NCBI GenBank assembly: GCA_948567375.1
Contig: OX419761.1
Span: 2,048,501 to 2,112,500, forward strand
Direction: 5' to 3'
Length of the DNA: 64,000 nucleotides
Source: Lunularia cruciata
Taxonomy: Eukaryota; Streptophyta; Marchantiopsida; Lunulariales; Lunulariaceae
Shown here: one piece after another, positions 1 to 11,181 of the stretch
How positions within the stretch are numbered: position 1 is the first letter of the stretch
Layout of the letters: every line of letters starts with the position of its first letter
Translations under genes and position numbers: made by a program
Notes under the pieces: model-generated
Databases searched by the model: none
What the model saw: the letters and a program-made list of their open reading frames with translations, nothing else
Told to the model about the DNA's origin: nothing

Positions 1-2900
1 TCTGATATGGTACACACAATATTTTATGTGATGAACACAGAAATATGCAGTATAGTCAAAAGCGTTTAAATAAAAAGTGGATAAAAAACTATAAAGATTT
101 ATTTGAATGGCTAAGCTTATCCACCTCCACAGAGTTAAACTTTAGGTCGTTAATGAGCAAAATCTGATGATAATGAATTTTAAATAGATAAATTTTACAA
201 AGATTTATAATTTGACTTAACTTTTGAATGCTCAATATTTTTTAAGGTAAGAATGAGACACGAAAAGCTAATGGTGATGCTTTTTGATATATAAATGTAT
301 GAAGAATATAATATTCTCATTCCTTACCCTTCACTATAAAACATGAAAATCGAAGTTTACACTTTCCCTTAAATTGATAGAAATAGGTATGATATGTAAG
401 TTACAACGCTTGTATATTAGATCGAGCGTGGTTGATATACTAGAAGCAAATAGGAAGATTTCAACTGAATAATTATAAAACTGGTTGTTCAAGGTATCTC
501 AAAGGACTCGCTTGAGTTCTAAGACTTGTATTTTCTTGATTACCTTGTCTTTCCATTGTTTCTAGCTTTCAACAACCATAGTTAGATCATTTATTTGGTA
601 ATTTATCTTTTGGATATTCTTAACAGCAAATATGGTGACTCATAGTAAAGTTTAAGTCATGTATTCTCTTTAAAAAGCTGGAGAGAATACAATATGTGTT
701 TCTTCATATCACCGAGAAATGCTTTCTATCAAAGAAAGGAAAATTAGTATGGAATAGTGATAAAATATAATTAGTAAGCTTTGGCAGTTCTTTTCAAACA
801 ATTCTCTAGGTACGCGCAGTACAAAACCATGTACTTTTTAATTTACGCTTCTCCAAAACATTTACTCTGAAAATTGTCTTTTAGTTCTAGTGAGAAAATT
901 TGCAATAAGCCAACACTAGAGTATTTTATCCGAGATATTCTCTTCTAGAGGGTCATAAGAATGTAATCTAGTGTATCTTGGCGTCTTTTCTTAAGATAAA
1001 TAAGCACGCATTTGCAAGTGGTTTATCAAGAGACAACACACTAAGTAATCACGCTCAGTAAAGGAACATTAAAAAAGTGTTTTACTTATTCCTTGAAACT
1101 CTGAAACTTGTCTTACAGAGAAAAAATTTCCAAGATTTTCTACAAATTTGTATCTAAATATTCACTGTACATGTTAATATAAAATATTCATCTTTGATGT
1201 AAGAGATCTCTAATATCTCTGATTCTTTTCTTTTGACAAACAAGCATGCGAAAAATTTAGTAAAAATCTACTTATTTGGTAAAAGACTTAGCACAAATAA
1301 ACAGAAACTCTGCGTTGTAATTTCATAGAACGAGTAATCTTCAAGTTTGTTATTACATGTTGTACCCCTTGCAATTTTAAGTTCTCCTCTAATAGATATT
1401 CAGTACCATTAGAGGTAGTTATTTAGACAACTAACAATGCAAGCGATTTACATAAGTACGTTATTGATCATTTCTAAATTCTTAGATTATTTTAGAAGTT
1501 CTTGGAAGAGAAAGAAAAGGCAACAAGAGTATAGTGATGAGAGAAATACCGGAGAATGAGTTCAGAAAAAGGGTAGATTAAGTCATTTAAGTTAAACCAA
1601 AAAGGTGACTTGAGGCAGTATGTCATTAAACTGAATCAATGAGTTACTAGGTGATTTATACGTAGTAAAACGATGACGTGAGCTGACCTTTTAGAACATG
1701 TGGTAAAATCCAATATATTTTTGACTCTTTATTTCAGATTACGTGCATCTACTCATATGAAAGGAAAGTTTGCCCTTGTAGACTGTAAGCAACTACATAC
1801 ATGTTTTTAAATTTTGAGTCTTCTATTGTCATTCCGTATTTTTCTTGAGCTGGGCCTTTTTTCTTTTAGATAAAATCTGACTACCATTAAAAAAAAACGA
1901 TTTTACCATTGAAATCCGGATCGAAGCACATAAATACAGTTGACTTGAATGATTTCTTACATGTCTTAGTTTGAATAAAATAAAAAATAAATATTGACTA
2001 AAATAAATCAAAAGCATTCAAAACACTATTAAAATTATCTCTATACAAAATCCAAATCATAAATGGTTTCCATAGGTTAGAAAAATAAGAAAAATACTTG
2101 TGTGTTTTATTTTTGCTCCAACGGCCCAATCTTTTTCTCTATAGCCAGACCCTTAAATATCTGCTTACGCTAATGACTATTTTCCTCTAAAATTCTGATA
2201 ATGAGAATTTCTAGATTCATTGCAGCAGTCCACAAAGCAAAGATGAAAAAGATAATATAATTTATTTTGTTATTAATGAAATTGAAATTGAAATTTCATG
2301 CATTGGTTCTTTAGTAAAAAAATTTCATACTTATATTTAATAGGTCTAATCTTATGTATTAACATCAAGTATTAATGAATTTTTTCTATGTAGTAGAGTT
2401 TAAGGAAACTCATAATTTCATATGATTTTATTCTTAGTGGTTTGAGACTTTTTATCTCTTTCAAGAGAATGGAGAAAATCCTTGGAACAACATGTTAAGA
2501 GATATTACTGGGTGGCTGTACAAACTCTAGGTTTGTACAGTCACCTAGTAATACCAAAGGCCTAGCCACTTAAAGGTTTTGTATGTTTTTTAGGAGATTT
2601 GTCAGTTTATTTAACATTTATCTTATTTGGATGCTATGGATATTCTAGAATCAAATTATACAATACATATTGAAATATATTAGGATTTTTTTGAACTTGT
2701 TTTTCCTGTCCATGTTTACCTCAATTTTCAATAATGGTTTAAAAATTTTCAGTTCTTCTATTGTGCTAGGGCACAGATTACTGAGTTGCATAATGTGTCA
2801 ATATCTCCTAACTTAACTTCTAAGAAGCAGTGGCGGCTGAGTGTTGGTCAAATACATAATAACTCCGTAAGAACCCATGATTCCATTAGGATACGAGTAA
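1..2900. other. AT-rich stretch with no recognisable gene
   Basis: Strongly AT-rich sequence with stop codons in all frames and no reading frame resembling a known protein. The only clear structure is a fold-back at 2503-2553, listed separately. I see no LTR edges or terminal repeats here, so this is either old unique DNA or a repeat too decayed to recognise. Confidence 0.6.
2503..2553. repeat. 23-bp fold-back (hairpin)
   Basis: Positions 2503-2525 pair with 2531-2553 around a five-base loop (TCTAG). Ten pairs next to the loop are perfect (CTGTACAAAC with GTTTGTACAG). The outer part continues as ATTACT with AGTAAT, and the only irregularities are two G.T pairs. It could be a tiny fold-back element or a transcribed hairpin. 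No target duplication was found. Confidence 0.75.
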
Positions 2901-2929
2901 GATATAACTGAACACCAATAAAGTGTCCT

Positions 2930-4585
2930 GATGATGATTGTCTATTATTTATTCTTTATTCTCTTGGGCAAAGTCATTCCAAAAGGAGTGCAGTATCACC
3001 ACATCTAACACACTACAAAAAGATAAATCAAAAGAAATCACCTTCAGTATAAGTCTGATCCAAATTATACTTGAATGTGATAGCTCATTCATAGTGAAGG
3101 TCACTTTGCCCCAAAATTTCACTATCTTCCTTGGGTACGATTGGTGTCATTGCGTCACTTGTGTATGTTGAGTTCCTTGTTTGCCTTGCAAAGTTCATGG
3201 TCATATGAGGTCAGCACTACTACAAAGTCCTGCAAGTAGTGTACTAGAATACTAATGCAATAAGGGACAAGGGGTACAATCACCCTGATGACTACAATTG
3301 TGAAGTAGTGTTTTACCTTTCCCAAAAGGCTCACCTTCACAAGAGTCATGTTGCCTAGTCTTTCAATCTTGTGGTACTTTATAATACTTTTGACTTTCCG
3401 TATTCTATCCACTCATTGCTATTGGTTGTTCAGAGATCCTAGAGATGAATACTATAGTCAAACATGAATGATGCCATACACTCAAGTGTTTGTGCTCCTA
3501 CTTCAAGATTCCTCACCTCTACTCAATTAAATGTAGTCCTTCATACAAGGTGCAGACCAATAAACATACACCAATGCAAAGATCTTAAGGGTATAATTTT
3601 CATGATTGCAAAAGAAAGACGCACTAAATGAACCAATCTATGGCACTACTTGCTAATCTTATCTTGATCACTTATCTTATCCGAATCTAACTTAAGTAGG
3701 TGTGACCCATGTGGAACAACTTCCTAAACTTCTTGATTTTTTGTTTAATGCTATTTTTTTGGGTGGTTGTTTGACACAAAATGTTTGTATTGTAGCCTAA
3801 CAAAGTATATACATGTACAAAGGGCAATGGTTCATAAATTACAAAGTGTGCAAATCCTATCCTAAACATGGACTAATCATATTCTTATCACTAGACTGAT
3901 GAATGTGTCATATGAAGTTGCCTACTTGTTTGTAAGTTGTTTTGGTGCATCTTGTGTTTAACTTCCTTCCCCATTATAAAGTTCTATGATGGATATATGA
4001 TATTATATATGATATTATAAAGTTCTATGGATAAGATCGATGAGCTCCTTCTTGTAATTGCAAACTTCTTACAAAAAATTGGTCTATGTCTTCTTAAAAT
4101 TGGAGGTGGTATGGACATGCAGCTTGGCATACACTGCCTTGAGTTGGTAATTTGTATAGAATTTTTGTTCCAACACATTGATTTGTGTCCTAAAGTCCTT
4201 CAACTTTGTTCTTTATGGATGTTCAGTTGCTATTCATTCCAATTGGTCAAGGATTTGGACAGCTATATTTATGAGAGTGACAAGCAGCCCCATTTGTCCA
4301 TTCTCCAAGTTGTTTGTTCATTTTGGAGATCTTCATTCACTTCATCATGAACCTTTTTCTTTTTTTTTGTCCTTTTTTCTCCCTTTGATGCTTAATGTTT
4401 GTAGTGAGCTCTTGAATAAAAAGGCCCATCAGCCCTTGTGATTCTTGTAATGGGCTCTTGCTGCAACTATATTTGCACAAGCAAGATCTAACTTTGTTTG
4501 TAAATATGCTACTTTCTTCATCTTTTTGCATGTGGTTGCTTGTCATTCTTAGTTAATTGTTGAGCAACTTTGTTACTAAGGGTGA
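2930..4585 (-). pseudogene. E6 relic, C-terminal part of E-type ORF (split by element A)
   Basis: On the minus strand this stretch carries short lysine- and glutamate-rich open pieces (for example 4337-4546 and 3155-3412) broken by many stops. It lies immediately left of chromovirus A. The right flank of A (11182 onward) carries the N-terminal half of an E-type ORF on the same strand, so the two pieces are probably one old copy interrupted by A. The assignment here rests on position, strand and composition more than on residue matches. The left end of the relic is not defined. Confidence 0.4.
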
Positions 4586-5340
4586 TGTGATACCAAGAGC
4601 TAGCCATATGATCTAGATGTGAAATTAGGTTTGGTAACATCTGGAATGATGTTATACATGATGGTCAAAATAGATCAGATAGAAGTATCACCAAAAGGGT
4701 ACTTCTACTAATAGGGCAAAAAACCGAAATAGATTTGAAAACCTTAGAACCAATAGCTAGACATATGATTTGAAGGTGAGAATTGGGTTGGTAACATCTG
4801 GAAGAATTTTACACAGGATGGACTGAATAGATCAGAAAGAGGTATCAACAAAAGGGGACTTCTACTAATAGAGTTGGAACCAAAATATGCCTGCAATCTT
4901 TGAAGGCAATTTTGAAGGCCTAAACGAATGAATTAGGCCTCAAAAATGTGTACATTTCCCCCATCAGAGGAAAGGTTTGCCTTCCCTCCCCCCCCTGATT
5001 TGTCTCATTGAGAGCTTTCCAACTGTACCTCACCCACGTGATTCTAAGATTCCTACAAGAAGATTCCCTAAAAGATTCCCTCCGGTCAAAGCTTGTTTGA
5101 CCAACCAGATAGGGTCAGGACCGACATGTCAACCATCCAAGTAAGTAATCCAAGGGTGGAGATTGCTGACATGTCACCTATCTATGTACCTAATCCTATG
5201 GTGGAGCTTCTTTGGAGGAGATCCACTTTGCCTATATTAGAAAGAGAAGGTGCTCCTTTGGGGCAGCGGAGTTTGAGTGTGAAAGTGTGTGTTTCTCATG
5301 GTGTATTTCTCTTCAGGTCTCCTATCCTCGGAGTATTACA
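4586..5340 (+). repeat. 5' LTR of chromovirus A
   Basis: Starts TGTGATACCAAGAGC and ends GAGTATTACA, directly before the primer site. It matches the 3' LTR and the LTRs of B, C and the solo copy at 43683. The LTR carries two internal sub-repeats, each with CATATGAT, 'GGTAACATCTGGAA' and a TACTTCTA/GACTTCTACTAATAG block. The TATA box seen in other copies (CTATATAA) is altered here to CTATATTA at 5232-5239. Confidence 0.92.
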
Positions 5341-5341
5341 A

Positions 5342-5353
5342 TGGTATCAGAGC
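5342..5353 (+). other. Primer binding site of A (initiator Met tRNA)
   Basis: TGGTATCAGAGC lies one base after the 5' LTR. It is the usual plant gypsy/copia primer site complementary to the 3' end of the initiator methionine tRNA. B (21767) and C (39877, minus strand) have the same arrangement. Confidence 0.9.
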
Positions 5354-5463
5354 AGGTGTTGTCCAAGAGAGCGGATCAACCCTCTTGGAAGAACATGGGC
5401 TACTAAGACTGAGTAATTTTGAGGAGAGACATTCTGGTGTAATTGGTAGATTAGAGGGATAGA

Positions 5464-5888
5464 ATGGATGATCCGGGAGGACAATATCCAGTGCCTTGCT
5501 TTCCATTCTTGAATCCATTCAACATCAAGATTATGTACATTCAGTGTGAGCAAGTGAGAGTGTATTTGGTTTTTCACTTTGGAGCAGAGTTCATGGATAC
5601 AATAATGAATTCGCCAAACCCAATGATTTTACCTATAGTGATTTACGATAGAGAGTGGGATTTGACAATTTACATTTTTTTGTGATGGATTTGAATGTCC
5701 CAAATCCTTTCCCTTTTAACACTCAAGTATAAATTAGTTATGTAGGGAGACTGAAAGTGATGTTTAGAGATTTTGTGGTCAAGAATTTTGGTGAGGAATA
5801 TTACCAACGAGTGGTAGCTTCTGAGGTCCCAATGGTAGTTCCAATAGTTTGTGCGCACTCCAGAGTGATCATATTAATTCTCTATTGA
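5464..5888 (+). pseudogene. Leader ORF upstream of gag in A ('ORF0', unknown function)
   Basis: An ATG at 5464 opens a reading frame that, after a frame disturbance near 5684, continues to a TGA at 5886-5888 just before gag. About 140 codons. It begins MDDPGGQ and contains FHFGAEFMDTIMNS, YDREWDLTIY, FRDFVVKNFGEEYYQ and ends ILILY. The same protein occurs at the same place in B (21899) and C (39738, minus), so it is a conserved part of this chromovirus and not chance. I do not recognise its family. The order suggests a small basic/aromatic domain of unknown role. Confidence 0.6.
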
Positions 5889-5923
5889 AGTTTAGGGTAT
5901 AACAATCGAGTGTTACAAGAACC

Positions 5924-7080
5924 ATGGATCTGCAATTGCAGGAGTTGGTGCAAGGAATGCAAGGGATGTTGAACAAATTTTGAGAGATTAAGATGACCAT
6001 GGAGGCATTACAAAGTCAAGTGCAGACCCTCAAGAATGATCAAGCAATGCAAGAAGAAGAACCATCTCAAAATACAATACCTGCGATTGAAGTACTTGGA
6101 GAGGCACCCGTGCCTACAAACCCTATCAATGATGAAGCCACATTACTACTCCAGATGAAGAAGACCTGCAACATTGAGCCTTACAAGGTGCAATGTATGT
6201 TGGGAGTAGTGGAGAACTGGACCTCGAGAATGAATTGATATTTTTGGTTGTTCTCAATAGAGATCACCGAGCATGTTGCAGGCGTGTTTGCATGTGGGTA
6301 CTTGACCGATAAATCCCTCACATGGTACGACGCTTGGGAACGATCCATGTTGGCCGAGAGAAGGGAGGTCACATGGACAGCAATGCAAGAAGGATTGCTG
6401 AAGAATTTCCAATCGGTGGATTTTGTGTAGATGGCCCGGATCCGACTATGGGGATTAAAATAGAAGAATAGCATACAATAGTATTTGGAGGCATTTTTGG
6501 ATCTACAAGTTGCAATAATCGACATGAGTCAAGCAGAGGCTCTTGACAACTTCAAATGAGGGTTGAAGGAGCGGATTTGCCAAGAAGTCATGGTACAAAA
6601 TCCTTGCACGATATTTGAAGCCATTGCTTGTGCGCAAAGAATAGCATGAGCATTAGGTGGAGGTGAAGGAGTAGTTCCACCTCAACATTATCGGGCAAAA
6701 ATGCCACCCATGGGTGGACCAGTACCGATGGAACTGGGCAACCTTTGGTTTTGAGACCAAGGAGCACGACCGCTTCAAGGAGAATGGGGATGATAGAGCC
6801 CCACAAGGAGAAGGAACTCGAGGAGAACAACGCCGTTGTTACAATTGTGGTCGTATTGGGCATATATCTACCAATTGTCATGCTCGACTTCCCAAAGGCC
6901 CTTGACCTTCATACATGCAATCTTTGAACAACATGGAGAGATGCATTGAAGAGGAGGAGGTGGAAATCACTTCGGAAAACAAAGATTGCCAATAAAATCA
7001 CCTTGTGGCCTTATTGGCTCAATAAGGAAATAGAAAAGCAAGGGAAGGAAGAAGACAAGCGCACAAACATACCAAAAGGC
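5924..7080 (+). pseudogene. gag: gag of chromovirus A (nucleocapsid, broken)
   Basis: Encodes the capsid/nucleocapsid precursor. Two start candidates exist: ATG 5924 (MDLQLQELVQG) and the downstream accATGG near 6000, which follows a TGA also present in C. The capsid part contains ENWTSRMN, EHVAGVFACGYLTDK and TWYDAWERSM, typical of plant gypsy gag. The zinc knuckle CYNCGRIGHISTNC (CCHC complete) lies at about 6837-6880 but in another frame, so at least one indel separates it from the capsid part. Several stops are present. Dead copy. Confidence 0.85.
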
Positions 7081-7090
7081 AACCTCACAA

Positions 7091-10000
7091 TTGATAGTAG
7101 TGAATGGGGTCCTAGAAGGCAATCAAGTGAGAGTGCTAATAGATCCGGGAGCCACAAAGAATTTCTTGTCTCGCTCTATTGCAATAAGATTGGGAATGGA
7201 TCTAGAGAGAGATGAGAGTGAAGAAGTAGAGTTACCTAACGGACGAACAGAGAGGATTGAATCATTACCCAGGCGGGTAATAGTCTTTGTAGGAAAATAT
7301 CAAGAAGCAATTGAGTGACGAGTGATATAATAAGCTCGTTATGATGCAATCTTAGGTATGCCATGGATGGAGCATTACAACCCTATGGTAGATTGGAGGA
7401 AGAAAGTAATGAGAACCCACCAATGGTTGATCATTGGGGTTAAAGAAAAATCACATAGGCAGGAATCGCCTCTCTATGTCATAAGGACAACAACTATCTG
7501 TAAGATTGATAGGTGTTTCATGGGTCTAATAAGAGAAGTCCAGAATGCACAACTCAAGGACAAATTCTTGAGAAATTGAAGAATATCGTAATGAGTTTTA
7601 AGATGTCTTTCCTGATGATCTATCCTTAGGATTACCACCAAAAAGGAGAGTAGATCATAAAATTGAGACACTCTCGGGACAAACACCTCCCTGTAAGGCC
7701 CCATATTGCCTATCACCTCAGAGTTGGAGGAGTGCAAGAATGAAATTGAGGATATGCTGCAGAATGGGTTCATCCAACCCAACGTATCACCATATGGGGC
7801 TCCGGTCTTGTTTGTGAAGAAGAAAGATGGTACAATGCGCATGTACATTGACTATCGGGGTCTTAATCAGCAAATAGTGAAGAACAAATACCTCTTACCT
7901 TGCATGGATGATCTATTCGATCAACTCAATGGAGCAAGACACTTCGCCAAACTAGATTTGTGGAGCAGTTACAATCAAATCCAAATTGTAGAGGAGGATA
8001 TGTACAAGACTGCCTTTCAAACCAGATATGGCCACTTTGAGTATCTCGTGATGACTTTTGGTCTCACCAACGCACCTGCCTCTTTCATGAGTCTAATGAA
8101 TGACATATTTTGTCCATATTTGGATAAGTCTGTCATCGTCTTCTTGGATGACATCTTTGTATACAGTAGCATGATGACGGAACACAAACAACATCTACAA
8201 TAAGTCCTCCAGATTCTAAGACAGATTCAATTGTATGCCAAAATCTCAAAGTGTGAGTTTGGCAAGTCTGAAGTAGACTACTTGGGGCATAGAGTAAGTG
8301 CAGAGGGTATTCAAGTATTGACAAATAAAATAGAGGTCATTCAAAAATGGAATGCCCCAGAAGATCAGACTCAACTCAAGAGCTTCTTGGGTTTGACGGG
8401 ATTCTATCATCGATTTGTCAAGGACTTCTCCAAGGTTACACAACCTTTAATAGCACTGCTTGACAAGGGGAAGAAGTGGACATGGAGAACCGCACAAGAG
8501 TTGGCCTTTTAAGAATTGAAAGATGCCTTGCTACATGCACCAATCTTGAAGTGGTATGACCCAAAACGTCCAATCAAGTTGGCTATAGATGCATCAGGTG
8601 TAGCAATCGGAGCAGTCATACAACAAGAGTGGCATGACGGATGGCATCCCATTGCATATTTCTCTCGAAAGTTGTTACCGGCAGAGCGCAACTACCACAC
8701 CACAGAATGAGGAGAGTTGGCCATCGTCCTGGAAACCAAGCATTAGAAGCACTATCTGGGCGAGAAGGCATTTGTGGTAGAGACAGACCACAAACCTCTA
8801 GTCTACCTCGAGACGCAGAAGGATCTATCTCATTGCCAAATTCGATAGGTAGAGTGGCAACAATGTTTCAACATGACTATTACCTACGTTGAAGGTAAGA
8901 AGCAACTTGCAGATGCATTCACCCGCATGCCAATGGCAAACAACTTGGTGGCAGAGGTTCAGATTAACCCCAAATTTTGGCTAGAGATTTTGGCGGCTAC
9001 AAAAACTGATCCACAAATTGTAGAAAGGCAATCATCCAAAGGCGTCACCAACACCCAAGGACTCACCTTTCATGATGGCAGATTATGGATTCCAAATGTC
9101 CTAAAATTGCGCACCACCATTCTAGCAAAATATCATGATTTGGCCATTGCAGGTCATGTTGGAGTGGACAAGACCTTGGATGCAGTCCAGTGCCATTACT
9201 ATTGACCCAAGATGAGCAACAATGTGATGGACTACGTGCATAGTTGCTTACTTTATCAACAGAACAAAGCTTCTAATCAATCTCATGTAGGGCTCCTACA
9301 ACCTCTCCCCACTCCTACACAACGTTGGGAACAGGTGTGTATAGATCTCATCTGTGAATTACCCAAGACCACATCAGGATTAGATTCCATTGTGGTCTTT
9401 GTGGACTGGCAGCAAAATGATTCATGTACGCCCTACCACCAAGGAGGTTACCGCTCCACAACTTGCTCAATTATACTTAGATGCAATCTTCTCTCACCAT
9501 GGCTTGTCTCGAGTACTCATCACCGATAGGGGTACTTGATTCACCAGTTTATTTTGGCGCACCCTCTTTGGTTTCTTCAAAACCAAGTTGGCCATGTCCA
9601 CAACTTACCACCTACAAATAGATGGACAAATAGAGCGGGCTAATTGCACTATTGAAGATATGTTATGCGGCTTCACCTTAGAAGAGCAAGAGAGGTGGGA
9701 CACCCTACTCCCGTTGGTGGTATTCGCTTACAACAATTCAGTGAATGCATCTACCCAAGTCACTCCGTTCTTCCTCATGTATGGTGAGCATTCCTTCACA
9801 CCTTCCAACTTGATGAAGATCCGTCCGGTGGCTACCAAGGTCGATGTAGTCAACACATTTGTTTTTAGAATCCAACAAAGGGTAGAGAGCGCTAAGCACA
9901 AATTACAAATTGCACAAAATAGCCAGAATTAGTATGCTGATGCATACCGTAGGCACATGGAGTTCAATGTTGGGGATCAAGTGTGGCTATTGACAACCAA

Positions 10001-10415
10001 CCTCACATTAGTGGAACCTCGTAAGCTCAAACCTCGTTTTATTGGGACTTTCTCAATTCTCCGTTGAGTCGGCACTATGGCCTATCACCTTGAGCTACCA
10101 CCACATATGAAGATCCATCCAGTGTTCCATGTTTCCCTACTATGCAGATATGCTCCTCAATCAGGCTTGGGTCATTCCACACAAGACATTCAACCTTTTC
10201 CAACACTCGTTGATTGCAACAAGGAATATGAAGTGGAGCATATTCTCCAAAAACACATGCGTGGTACTCGTCATCCACGGGTGGATTATCTTGTCTAGTG
10301 GAAAGGTTACCCCCTCTATGAAGCAACCTGGGAACCCACTACCAATTTGACACATGCACCGGTGTTGGTGCAAGCATTTGAGCAACAGTTGCACAATGAG
10401 GACGTTACGTCTTAA
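7091..10415 (+). pseudogene. pol: pol of chromovirus A (PR-RT-RH-IN-chromodomain, broken)
   Basis: Order: protease with LIDPGATKNFLS (about 7135), reverse transcriptase from about 7700 with VFLDD as the catalytic motif (about 8142), RNase H with [11 protein letters not shown] (about 8590), integrase with zinc-binding H..H..CLLY (last Cys lost) and core, and a C-terminal chromodomain (EYEVEHILQ...YLV-stop-WKGYPLYEATWEP, about 10225-10335). In-frame stops occur for example at 8201, 8511, 8708 and 9202, plus shifts near 7580 and 9410. A chromodomain at this position defines a chromovirus. It normally directs integration through histone marks. Confidence 0.9.
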
Positions 10416-10428
10416 AAGGAGGGAGGTT
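10414..10428 (+). other. Polypurine tract of A
   Basis: AAAAGGAGGGAGG followed by TT directly before the 3' LTR start at 10429. It is the expected plus-strand priming site and overlaps the pol stop codon (TAA 10413-10415). C has the equivalent AAAAGGAAGGAGG on the minus strand. Confidence 0.85.
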
Positions 10429-11181
10429 TGTAATACCAAGAGCTAGCCATATGATCTAGATGTGAAATTAGGTTTGGTAACATCTGGAATGATTTTATAC
10501 ATTTTGGTCAAAATAGATCAGATAGAAGTATCACCAAAAGGGTACTTCTACCAATAGGGCAGAAAACCAAAATATATTTGAAAACCTTAGAACCAATAGC
10601 TAGACATATGATTTGAAGGTGAGAATTGGGTTGGTAACATCTGGAAGGATGTTACACAGGATGGACTAAATAGATCAGAAAGAGGTATCACCAAAAGGTG
10701 ACTTCTACTAATAGAGTTAGAACCAAAATATGCCTGAAATCTTTGAAGGCAATTTTGGAGGCCTAAACGGATAATTAGGCCTTGAAAATGTAAAGATTCC
10801 TCCCCCAAAGGAGGAAAGGCTGGCCTTCCCTCCCACTGCTTTGTCTTGTTGAGAGCTTTCCAATGGTACCTCACCCACATGATTATGAGATTCCTATAGG
10901 AAGATTCCCTAAAAGATTCCCTCTGGTCAAAGCTTGTTTGACCAACCAGATAGGATCAGGATCAAGATGTCAACCATCCAAGTAAGTAATCCAAGGGTGG
11001 AGCTTGTTGATATGTCACCTATCTATGTACCTAATCCTATGGTGGAGCTTCTTTGGAGGAGATCCGCTTTGCCTATATAACAAAGAGAAGGCGCTCCTTT
11101 GTGGCATCAGAGTTTGAGTGTGAAAGTGTGTGTTTCTCATGGTGTGTTTCTCTTTAGGTCTCCTATCCTCGGAGTATTACA
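10429..11181 (+). repeat. 3' LTR of chromovirus A
   Basis: Starts TGTAATACCAAGAGC and ends GGAGTATTACA. Nearly the same length as the 5' LTR (753 against 755 bp) with scattered substitutions. A TATA box is at 11074-11080. Confidence 0.92.
11074..11080 (+). promoter_or_regulatory. LTR TATA box (A, 3' LTR)
   Basis: TATATAA about 105 bases before the LTR end, followed by the AAAGAGAAGG(C/T)GCTCC block. The same box is present in B (about 21680), the solo LTR (about 44328) and C (about 39963, minus). It is the likely RNA polymerase II promoter of this LTR family. Confidence 0.65.

Larger units (their letters stand above)
4586..11181 (+). mobile_element. Chromovirus A (Ty3/gypsy), complete but decayed
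   Basis: A full-length LTR retrotransposon with LTRs 4586-5340 and 10429-11181, both TG...CA and both ending in GAGTATTACA. It has an initiator-Met-tRNA primer site, a leader ORF, gag, protease, reverse transcriptase, RNase H, integrase, a chromodomain and a polypurine tract. Flanking bases GGTGA (4581-4585) and GGTGC (11182-11186) are a 4-of-5 match, as expected of an aged 5-bp target duplication. The coding region has many stops and shifts, so this copy cannot move by itself. It is inserted in E6. Confidence 0.93.
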
